NCBI GenBank assembly: GCA_030770425.1
Contig: JASJFT010000106.1
Coordinates: 89,364 to 153,363, forward strand
Origin: Darksidea phi
Taxonomy: Eukaryota > Ascomycota > Dothideomycetes > Pleosporales > Lentitheciaceae
Reading direction: 5' to 3'
Length of the DNA: 64,000 nt
Shown here: positions 54,865 through 64,000 of the stretch, one piece after another
How the letters are laid out: the number at the start of each line of letters is the position of its first letter
Position numbering within the stretch: position 1 is the stretch's first letter
Notes under the pieces: model-generated
Seen by the model: only the letters and a program-made list of their open reading frames with translations
What the model was told of the DNA's origin: nothing
Databases searched by the model: none
Made by a program: the position numbers and the translations under genes

Positions 54865-57006
54865 TCACTTGTACAGTCAGTAACTCCGTATCGAGAAAGT
54901 CTTCACCACCCCGTGCGTCCGTGCGGGTCCAGGAAAATTAACGCGAGCCTGCGCTTTTCCGTCATACACCTTGATTGTTGTTACACCAGTCATCAGGCAC
55001 GCATATTGCTACGGACCATACTTCGCAGTATGGTTGAGAAAAGAGTCATTGCCAAGCTTGGTAGCCAGCCAAAGTCATCCACGGATCATGACGCTCTTGA
55101 GCTTCACACGAGGCACCCAAAAGACTACTCTCTCACTGCCAAAACAGTTGACGCGATCGCAGGCACGCGCTTGCTATGAGCCAGCGAAAGCGATTTCAAC
55201 GCCACACTCGCCCGAAAAGATACAGAATTTATTAAACACAACCACTTTCTTTTTGTCGCAACGTATATCGTAAGCTCAGTATATCTTCTACTATCGCGAT
55301 TTTAAACAAAACAAAGCGCTCAACACGTACGTGACCTAATACCAAACGCCTATGACCCGCAACTTAAAAGGAAAAACTACAGGTGGGTGAGAACGTATAT
55401 TCGGTCGTCGCAAAAGGAATGAGAGAAAAAAGTTTGTGGTAATTCATTATCGTAGGAGAGCGTATTTTTATGGATGAACAGGACGTATGACTGTTAAAGA
55501 ATAATTGTATCCGGGGTCGCAACTGTAAACGTATTGGTGTTGATGTTCGTACTCGTTGTTGAACTTGTTTCATCGGGCGTATGGTGTGGTTCGGATTTTG
55601 GTAGAGTTTTATCACTGTTCGAATGCAATTAGCGTATGCTCGAACGGGGTAATGTTCATGGCCTGTCCAAACGGCCAAGGTAGTAATATCCTCGAGGCAA
55701 GCGGCAACCAGCTGGGACGACGAGAAGTGACTGACAGAAAAGAAACTAGCGCATTGTCTAGCACAAATGAAAACCTTGGCCGTAATTTGGGTCCAAGCAG
55801 ATGCATGTAGAGGAAGCAGATTATAGTGGCACATAGAACCGGGGGCGATCCCTAGGGCCGCGTGATAGTATTGATCTATCCTAGTGAGCGCAACACAAAA
55901 TAGTGGACGGATAGCGTGAAGACCGAACCAAATGCAACGCGACCGGTCTGGAACAAGTGAGGGCCCTCAAGTATTGGCTAATCAAGTGTGGATAGCGATG
56001 AGAAAGCCCAGCGGAGACAAGAGAGCGAAAGGATGAACGGAATCTTTCTCGCCAATCTTCCCTCACTCTTCCCCAACAACTCAACTCAGCCCGTCGCATG
56101 CTAAGACACTGATGATGGTTTCGCCCCTTCGTATCTGGTGATAAAGATCAAGTTGCCCGCCCGTTAGCTTAAAGATGTGTGTCCTTTTGTGGTAGTGGAG
56201 TTTTTGGTGATATCCATTTGCGACCTGGGCGTTAAGTGCTACCCCGGGGCATGCTCCGTGGAGTCCACTGAAGGTCCGCATTTTGGCAATGCTTTCATTT
56301 GGTAGGGGCTTCATCAAAAACATGAGCCTGAGATACCACAGAGCAACGGGGGATGCTGGAAGCCTTTAGTGGTCTACCGGGTTCCGTCATAACGCTGGCG
56401 CGAGATCTCTACTGGAACGGCATGGTGGCCCCCGGATAGTAACGAGGTGGGACAAAGAAACAGAATCCAAAGGTTGGCAGAGGAAGAGACACATGGAGCA
56501 ACGGTCTAGAGCGACCATACGCAAGAAAAAAAGCTCGTGACTTGGATGCGCTCCTATGCAGTCCTCTAGGTGGTCTATGCGAACATAGATTGGTATCAGA
56601 TTAGTCTGACCCCTGGATCAATCCGCGATGGAAGCTTGGTAGATGGAAATCCTTCAAGGTGGTCGGCGGGTCCGGGTGGAGCTATCTTGCCTGGATATAT
56701 AGCTTGAGTTGGAGAGAGATCCACGGAGCAAAATCCTTGCAGAGACTTTGTTGAACTTTGATTAGGTTAGATGGGAGTTTTCAGGTGTTGCTGTATCTTA
56801 CATGAGTGCATGAGTTCTTCATACGTTTTTTGAGCTGCTTAGGAAATTCGCGCTGTGCCTGACTATACGGAAGGAGCGTGAAATGAGTCCACGGTAGTAT
56901 ATCCTCTCTAGCGCGGAGTGATCCTAGGTGGACGGTAGCCACGTTACCTATTTTCTCATGATGAACTACTGGAGAGCAGATCGGATCTCATGCAAGTTTG
57001 GTCCAA
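54865..57006. other. Gene-poor stretch
   Basis: Frames around 55364-55834 and 55881-56323 on the minus strand lack domains and splice partners. No repeat ends recognised. Confidence 0.4.
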
Positions 57007-58574
57007 TCAAGTCGGTCCAGGATTTGGCTGGTCCTGTCCATCATTCCAGGGTGGGTCATAGAAGGAGTATTCAGGTGGGAAATTGACCAACGTAGAAGAG
57101 AAAGTCTCAGTAGTCATGCTAGAGCCTTGGACAAATCCAGGGCTCAGGTGATCTACCGGATTCCTGGTAGAATACGGCGACCAGGGGTCATGATCCTGGG
57201 TCGGATTGACGCCGAAAAGTTCCATTGCAGGCTCGGTATGTACGTACCCAAGTCCATTCTCCCATTGCCCATTACGCAGCATTGGTTCTTCAACAGGCTT
57301 CGAAGGCTCGTGTGTGCAATCCTGAATGTTGTGTGGTGTTGGTACTGACGACCGACGCGGCTGGAGCGGCTCAGAAGAAACCTGCGGCATATCCGAGGGG
57401 TGCTCAGTTTTGATGAACTTGTGCCCTTCCGGTCGAGGGATATCTATTGAAGTAGACTTCCTTCTATGTGCGGTGAACAAGACGCTGGCCGAGAAGAAAA
57501 GGGCCCACATACCTTTTACTTGGCTTGCTGGGCTGAACAACTTGTGTTGGCAATGTTACCCCATGGGTGGCGTGCGTGCACTAAGTACCGTTAGGTTCCG
57601 CGTCCATAACGTTACGTACAGGAGTCATGAGACGTTAATACTCTAGCTTTCTGCTTCCGGCACGCGTCGCACGCTCCTTGCTCCCGGGTCTTTTTGTAGG
57701 CTTTGCGCTCCTCCAGCGTCATCTTTCGTTTGGTCTTGGGTCGCATTGATTGCCCATTATGTGAGTTCCATACAATCTGCTGGGGGTTGGGAGTTGGGTT
57801 AGTCAACCGTGAAGGTTCAGGGTTTGCATCCATGCTAGCACTGAGCCTTGCACGGCTGGCCATGTCGGGAGAGTGTACGGACCCCGAAACGGAGGATGTG
57901 TAACCAGACGCACTCTGGGGTCGGCTGCGGCCTGAGCTGATCTCAATATATGCCTTGGATTCATCCTGACGCCTCTCGGGCAAGGGGAGGTCAATGGGCG
58001 CGGGAATGGTTGGAGTGACAGGATCCTTTGTTCGCATTCGTTCGAGCTCCTCGATAAGGAAGTCGATAGTAGCTTGATGCTTTCGTTCACGGAGAGTCCG
58101 GCATTTGGGATATGCACGCTTGAGTTGCTCTGCTAGAGTATCGGAGTCAACAGGATATTTGAACGATATACCAGCCCATGGAGGTGACTCGTCAGCTGTG
58201 GCCTGGTACCGCTGGATGAAATCCATGTCAGATAGATCGTGGCCAAGAATGGTAAGAATCATTGGACCGGTAGACAAAGGGCCATCCTTGGTAGTGTTTG
58301 CTAGGCACAGGATATCTGACGGTCGCGGCCTTGAAAGAGTCGATTAGTCTCATCAAGAAGAGTATTTGATACACTTACCTGGTGACGTCGGAGGCTCTAA
58401 GTAGACATTTGCCACCAATACCAGGCTGAGCGAGAGCAAGTGAGCAAACTGAAACGAAACGAGGAAAACCGTCTCGAGAAATATGCTACTCCACCGGGGG
58501 GGCGGAGCCTCTAGGCAAACAGGCAACCGTGTATAGCTGCACAAGGCCCTCGTCATGAACACCGAGCATGGCAC
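57007..58574 (-). CDS. Putative zinc-finger regulator with a CxxC-x7-CxH motif
   Basis: Minus-strand exons end at 58379 (5' exon, start uncertain), then 58315-57642, 57580-57513 and 57463-57007. Introns have GTAAGT, GTATTA and GTATGT donors and all phases agree. The spliced centre reads GACDACRKQKAR joined to CTHATHG, giving C-x2-C-x7-C-x-H after a basic MTLEERKAYKKTRE stretch. This looks like a DNA-binding zinc motif embedded in a low-complexity, Ser/Pro-rich protein of about 450 residues. The N-terminal part (DILCLANTTKDGPL; MILTILGHDLSDMDFIQRYQ) is conserved-looking but unknown to me. Regulator is inference; the start codon is not settled and the 5' boundary given is the open-frame limit. 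Confidence 0.6.
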
Positions 58575-59594
58575 GGAGTCCCGAAGCGGAGATGCGCCTA
58601 GACGACAATTCTGAATAAGGTCACCTTGAATGCGAGCATCGGTGTCGCGCTATGAGCCAAAGTGGTGCATTACGGCACTAGCAACTCCACGATTGGTGCG
58701 AACAGGTGCTGACGATAACCCGCCTGTCTGAAATCGACCAAGCTCACGGCGTGGGTGTAGCGCGCTGAAGGACGCTCGACACGTAGGTCCGGCCGGCTGC
58801 TTGTGGCGCGGATGATTGGTGCAGGCAGCATCAGCCTGGGACTTTATCGGGCATGACTACCTGAAGTTGGGCAGTCGTGCAGCAAATCTCGCAAAAGGCG
58901 GTTCAACGAAGTGCCTAGCTTTCGCAATCGACATGACACGGAAATTGAGACGTGTCGCGCAGGCGTCTTGGACTTTGCGACGTGCGGCATCGTGACCGGT
59001 TGCAAGCTTGAGGGAAAAGCAAGGCGCATATAAGCGCCGGGACCTGACTAGCAGCAGAACGATGGACATGTTGCACCGTCGATGTAGATGGAACAACGTA
59101 AAATGATAAAGCTGATGGAAATGTGTGGGGTGATGATGCGATGAGGTCGATATCTGAGCAGCCATCCAGAGGCCAAAATATTCGCGCCGCCCTGACCACC
59201 CCTAATTCATCATCTCCCCGCGCCACACCTCTCCAAACACGTGGTCTTGATCATTCGTGCGACATACAGTAGCAAAAGCCGATGACTCAACAGCAGAAGC
59301 ATTTTTTTTCTTCGCGGAATTAATTACCCTGGTTTAAACGCCTTCAAACATCTACCTACCGGTACCAAGGGTCACGAGCCGTTTTCCATCACGTGACTCT
59401 ACTGAGGGCGCACAGACCGTAGAAATCGGGTAACCGAAAAACGGCTCGCGACCTGAGGTGCCCAAGCCGAAACATCCCGTTTCGATACTTGCTACTTACC
59501 CGACGATGCAGTCTCCCGTAATTGCTGGTCTACGGCGAGCAACATTCCGCTGATGAAGATTTTTATGTGAGACGTTGAGCAGGCAGCCGGTCGC
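58575..59594. other. Intergenic with one inverted repeat
   Basis: GGTACCAAGGGTCACGAGCC with GTTTTCC at 59361-59387 and its imperfect inverse at 59431-59464 form a stem of about 25 bases around CACGTGAC, perhaps a tiny MITE. No gene supported. Confidence 0.45.
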
Positions 59595-60110
59595 GTTTTC
59601 CTAGACTACCGTCGCTACCGCTCGATATTATGGCATACGCCACGCCCTGTGAGTATTTCCTATTGCTGATCTAGTCTCGGACTTCGTTAAGTAATATCTT
59701 AGTTCTATTAGCCTCGGGCCGTTGCCCGTAGTACACGGCACACCCTCTTTGATAAGTCTCGGGCCGTTGCCCTCGCAGGTATACGGCAACACAAGCCTCA
59801 GGCAACGGCTGTAACCCTCTTTAGTTTCAATAACCTTGTCACCCTCCAAGGTATTCGGGACGAAATACTTTTACATATCATCTTTTTAAGTTATTCCGCG
59901 AGTTTGACGGCGCCATGGCTGCTACTCGTTCGATTACCGGTCTATTCTGTGTACCACATGGTATCTCACGGCGGAGCATCGGGCTACGGTGTAGCCTCGC
60001 CCTGGGGACTGTGGCGACATCGCTCAGTTTACTCGCGTGTCTTCAGAATGACTCGCTCTCGACCCATTCCGACTGATACTTATAGAATTTCACGTAGCCA
60101 TTCTTAAGCG
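59595..60110 (+). repeat. LTR-type repeat with start of a gag-like frame
   Basis: The most complete copy of the dispersed family: CTACCGTCGCTACCGCTCGA, ATACGCCACGCCCT, two CTCGGGCCGTTGCCC words, GGCAACGGCTGTAACCC, CAAGGTATTCGGGACGAAAT, TTATTCCGCGAGTTTGACGG and ATGGCTGCTACTCGTTCG. The final frame (MAATRSI) soon degenerates. I interpret this as the 5' LTR and leader of a Copia- or Gypsy-type element, without the body. Confidence 0.6.
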
Positions 60111-60117
60111 ACTTAAA

Positions 60118-60587
60118 CTAGCTCCTTTTGCACAAACCCGTCTCAATCTTCCTCTCTAAATTAATTCCTTTCTCAACAAGCTCCGCAATCAATCGCGTAA
60201 ACAGTACCCAATCTGCATGGGGCGAGTCTGTGCGAATGCCGATCTCAATCAATGGCTCAGGGAGTACAACTTCTTGTTTGGAAGGAGCGGCTTGACGGAT
60301 GAAACGCTTCAACGCAATTCTACCGCATCTCAACGAGAGGATGAGCAAGTGTGCTACCGGGCTACGAATCGTCCCGGTAAGAGCTCGTGAAAAATCGCAC
60401 GACTCAAGACCGGGGAAGACCTCCAAGGCGGGGAATGGTGACACGACGGGGCGTTAAAGATATCCTCAATATCGCCCACCTGAGTACGCCACAAGCTTTG
60501 CTCCGCATGAAACGGCAAGTCGCTAGGATCGACAGCTGAACCGTCTTGGAACCAATTTACTCCAATGATTCCGTCGGAGTTATTCAT
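60118..60587 (-). pseudogene. Frame-shifted remnant of an unknown gene
   Basis: Minus strand. MNNSDGIIGVNWFQDGSAVD leads to VGDIEDIFNAPS. The text then continues best in a shifted frame (FPALEVFPGLESCDFSRALT, then VAHLLILSLRCGRIALKRFI and EKGINLERKIETGLCKRS, stop). It lies directly against the TA-rich transposon. I do not recognise the family. Confidence 0.4.
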
Positions 60588-60624
60588 AAACTTGGACTCA
60601 CGATGCTGTGTCTGTACAGTACTA

Positions 60625-63611
60625 GGACAAAAGTCTGTTTGCCTAACGCCTATTCCGAATTCGGCAGCCGATCAGCCCCCATCAACAACGCCCCCAGAAT
60701 AGTAATATATATAGTAAATACATGGCTTTTTCGTGTTTTCTAGAGTAACTAAAGCTTAATATTTCGTCTGATAGCCACGCGCAACCCGTACAGCTCGAAT
60801 TCGATTCGGTATACTTAAAATGAGGGTACGAATTAGTTTTATAGGGATCCTACGCTAACAGTCCTTTAAGGCCTTATAGAACTAATTCTACTCCTCCTGG
60901 CCGCGGCCACGAGTTGATAGATAAGGGTAGTACTTCTAGAGTAGCTATTTAAGCGCCTACTAGAGGTGTTTAATAGGGTTGAGATCTAGTAAATAGGGTA
61001 GGAAATCGATAGTCTAAATCCCGTAATTCTCTAGGAACTCTACCGTACTCCGCGTAGTATAGATACACGCGTTATTCTATATAAATCGATCTCCTACCTA
61101 AATAACTAGGTAGAAGGCCTTCCTTAAGGGCCTTAATATAGCTATTAGCCGAATAGCCGTTGCGAGCTAAGCTAGGGTCCCTATTTATAATAATAAGTAG
61201 AGATCTCTAAGTACGCCCTCTAGAATCGATCTATATAGAAGCCTATACTATCTACTAAAGTAGCTAGCTAGTAGTCTACTCGGTAATTATAGAGTAATTC
61301 CATTTCTCCTATAGGTATCGAAAAACCTACTTATTATTTAGCTATAAGCCCTTCTAAACTAAGTACTTATCTAAGAACCAAATAGTTACCTATTTCTAAT
61401 CGATATTCCTATATACGCGGTAGAACTCTAGGCGTTTCTAAGCGATAGCCCTATCGATTTTAGGCCTTCTAGCTACCCTAAAGTTAGTAAGTATAATAGG
61501 CTAAGACCTATTCGCGCTCCGTAGTATACGGAGTTATTATTACGTAGTTCCTAAATAGTTAGGTCTACGCCTAGAACTAGCGTTTCGCCTAGAGTCGGAT
61601 TAGTCTACTCTATTAGCTAGTATATATAGGAGACTACTCTATAGAGATTAGTTTCTTATCTATCTATTCGTTTCTCCTTATACTATTATAGTTGGACTCT
61701 CCGTATATAGTTAGCTATATAGTAAGAATAGGGTCTACCCCCTTATAGTAGATAGGTTAACTAGCTAGCTAGCTAGCTAGTTAGTTAGTTAGTCCTAGAA
61801 TTATATCTACCTAGAATTAAACCCTAATAGCTATACTCGTATAGTAATTATAGTAGAAGCTCTAGAACTAGTATATCGAATTTTAGTCTCTCTAATTAGA
61901 TCTCTCTACCTCTTAGTCCTAGCTCTAGAACTAGTACGTAGAGCTAGTATTCCTTTATACTACTCTCTAGTTTTTAGTCCCTCTATTCTACCCTTATCTT
62001 TTAGATCTACCTCGCTTTAATAGAAAGCCTTTAGTACTCTATACGTAGCTCCCGTCTATTAAAACGAAGCTTCGTTTAGATTAGCTTATAGGAGCTAATA
62101 TATTTAATTATATTTAGGACCGACTAGAACCTATATAGTAGGTATTAGTTCTTTACCTTTACTAATCTATTAAGAAGTCTCTATCTTAGGATCCTAAAGT
62201 AATCTTTAATTTCTTCTTCTACCTCTATTATAACCCCTATAAATAGTAGGAGACTATCTAATACTTCTTTTTAGTCTATTAGTATAATAAAGAGTTATTA
62301 GTTACGTATCTAGTACGTTTTAAACGGCTAGTATATAAAATAAAGACTACCTTCTAGTCTAATATCTTCTAGATCTCTATCCTTTACTAAGGGCTTTACT
62401 AGCCCCTCTACTAGTCTCTTAAGGAGTTATAGGACTTCTTATTTAAATTATTATACTCTAAATATATAGAGCTTATATAGAGCTTTAACTAAAGATAGTA
62501 GTATTAGTTCTATCTATATCCTTCCTAACTAGTATCTACTAGAGCTAATCGTATAGATATAAATCTAGTATACTTAGCTTCTATCTACTTAGTTCCCGTC
62601 TACTAGTTCTTCGCCCGCTAGTCTTCTATCTATCTATTCTTACTACCTCTTTATTCCCGTTTATTCTAGTCGTCTAGATCCTTCTTTAAAGCCCAGCGTC
62701 TATCCTAGATAGAAAAGAACTAGTATTTCTATTATAGAGTACCCGATTATTAGATTATAGAGTATCTAATTACTACCTCTAGAAGTCTATAGTAAGTCTA
62801 GAGAAGGAAAGTATAGTTAGAAAGAGTTCTACGTACACTATTATCTAGCGTATTATACTAATACCCTAGTATATTTATAGCGCCCCCTATAGAGAGGGGG
62901 GTATATAATAGACTAAGGCCTATTTACGCTCCGTAGTATACGGAGCTATTATTACGTAGTTCCTAAATAGTTAGGTCTACGCCTAGAACTAGCGTTTCGC
63001 CCGGAGTCGGATTATTCCGCTCTATTAGCTAGTATATATAGGAGGCTACTTCGTAGAGATTAGTTCCTTATCTATCTATTCGTTTCTCCTCGTACTATTA
63101 TAGTTGGACTCTCCGTACGTAGTTAGCTATATAGTAAGAATAGGGTCTGCCCCCTTATAGTAAGGCCCTTATTTTTTAAGGCTCTATAGGCTATACGGCG
63201 GGAGTAGTCCTTCCCTAGGTAGGCTTCCTTAATAAGCTATTTATACTAAATCTTTAGGTTTTTTCGGGTATACCGGAATAGTATTCGTTTCTCCTACTTC
63301 GTAAGTATAGAAGGCCTACTAGAGCGAGGGCGTAAGGTATTACTACCTATTTTACTATATCTACGAAGGGTATTACGAATAGTTTAAAACGTAACGTCGA
63401 ACTTAGCCGCGAGCTCTCTCGTAGGTACGCTAGCCTTAGATTTCGAAATTATACTATTACGCGCGTCGATAGATAGCTCTCTATTAGGGCGACAATTTAT
63501 ACTAATTTCTGTACCGAACGAGCGTTGTAGGGGCATGTTATAGATGGCTTTAGTATAGGTATTAAGACGCGTCGCGTTTTAATGGGGCGCTCGGCAAATA
63601 GACTTTTGTCA
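60625..63611. mobile_element. Mariner-like DNA transposon, RIP-degraded, carrying a nested LTR element
   Basis: Left end GGACAAAAGTCTGTTTGCC and right end, reverse complemented, TGACAAAAGTCTATTTGCC are inverted, with TA at 60623-60624 and 63612-63613. Without the nested element the length is about 1314 bp, the usual size of Tc1/mariner transposons. The inside is heavily TA-enriched and no transposase frame survives. The only G/A difference between the terminal repeats is of the RIP type. Confidence 0.75.
61492..63159. mobile_element. Non-autonomous LTR retrotransposon nested in the mariner-like element
   Basis: Two 256-bp direct repeats, 61492-61747 and 62904-63159, begin TATAATAG and end CCTTATA. 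Both are flanked outside by GTAAG (61487-61491 and 63160-63164), a 5-bp target duplication. The original TG...CA ends appear mutated to TA...TA. The 1156-bp interior has no surviving frame and is too short for gag-pol, so it is a TRIM/LARD-like or decayed deleted element. Confidence 0.85.
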
Positions 63612-63613
63612 TA

Positions 63614-64000
63614 TAACTATATATAACATCACCTTATCTTATAAATTAGACGCTCCGCGAATTACGAGTTTTAACTAATTAGAATATAGGACCCCTACCT
63701 AGCTAATAGGAGCGGGGTTATATAAGTAGGCCAAAACAATTCGTAAAGCGTCTGAGAAAAAATAGTTCCAGTTTATATAAGTTTGCGTTACGGGCGGGGT
63801 CAGCTTTAGTACCTATTTATCTATTATATAATACTACGACTAGCTATTATTACGGTGCCGGATTATATAGGTAGCGTAGGTATTTCTCTATCTAATAATA
63901 TATATTAAAGCGCTCTAACCTATTATTATAGGTACGAAGTATCGCGTACAAGCCGCTACGTTTTCCGTCGAGTTTGCGTTACGAATAACCGCCCAACTCC
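63614..64000. repeat. TA-rich repeat DNA at the window end
   Basis: AGACGCTCCGCGAATT at 63648 and, reverse complemented, AGACGCTTTACGAATT ending at 63753 form a 106-bp inverted pair, perhaps a pogo-type MITE. GTTTGCGTTACG occurs at about 63781 and again near 63970. All of it looks RIP-mutated, and the element probably continues past the window. Confidence 0.5.

Noticed and set aside
54850..55273. Plus-strand frames of about 100 codons
   Set aside because: No protein character, and they overlap the promoter side of the F-box remnant.
60700..63600. Surviving transposase frame in the TA-rich block
   Set aside because: All frames are full of stops; TA enrichment removed any readable gene.
1..64000. 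CRISPR array or bacterial operon structure
   Set aside because: No regularly spaced repeats with unique spacers, and gene structure is eukaryotic with spliceosomal introns.

Overview
The window looks like a nuclear segment of a filamentous ascomycete (Pezizomycotina; probably Dothideomycetes, which is inference from gene content). Genes are split by many 44-84 nt introns with GTAAGT/GTATGT-type donors, CTAAC or CTGAC branch sites and TAG/CAG acceptors. Fungus-specific families dominate: UstYa/DUF3328, Zn2Cys6 regulator, HET/NB-ARC/TPR, ankyrin-SPRY NLR relatives, short secreted tyrosinase and F-box proteins. The intergenic DNA is accessory in character. It is full of miniature inverted-repeat elements, LTR fragments and TA-rich tracts that look damaged by repeat-induced point mutation (RIP).

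Layout. 0-10 kb: a UstYa-like oxidase, a decayed gene, two well-bounded MITEs, a PLP enzyme of the ACC deaminase/D-cysteine desulfhydrase family, a 1210-residue protein with 42-residue repeats, and a small RING-like gene. 10-20 kb: mostly gene-poor, with a single-exon P450, a Zn2Cys6 regulator and a small membrane protein. 20-35.5 kb: an island bracketed by two inverted 251-bp repeats, each carrying an intron-interrupted tRNA-Arg(ACG). Inside lie a HET/NB-ARC/TPR gene that has lost the front half of its HET domain, a complete 15-exon ABCC transporter, and a winged-helix/ankyrin/SPRY protein lacking its NACHT domain. 35.5-45.5 kb: a TA-rich relic, a secreted FAD amine oxidase, a secreted SnoaL-like protein and an intact 7-exon tyrosinase. 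45.5-60.6 kb: decayed genes (P450, SDR, F-box) alternating with a conserved secreted protein and a putative zinc-finger regulator. 60.6-64 kb: a TA-rich nested transposon, an LTR element inside a mariner-like element.

How genes may work together. UstYa-like oxidase, P450, amine oxidase, tyrosinase, C6 regulator and ABCC transporter are the kinds of genes found in fungal secondary-metabolite clusters. Here they are dispersed over 45 kb with no PKS, NRPS, terpene or RiPP core gene visible, so I do not call a cluster.

The most unusual feature is the tRNA-Arg pair. Each copy has a normal-position 10-nt intron plus a 51-nt insertion in the 5' anticodon stem. That insertion has the ends and branch-like motif of a spliceosomal intron, and removing both restores a perfect anticodon stem. 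All eight differences between the two copies are transitions outside the mature tRNA. Exon models were assembled by hand; those whose phases close without error (ABCC, tyrosinase, ANK-SPRY, C6 regulator, UstYa, SnoaL) are the most secure.
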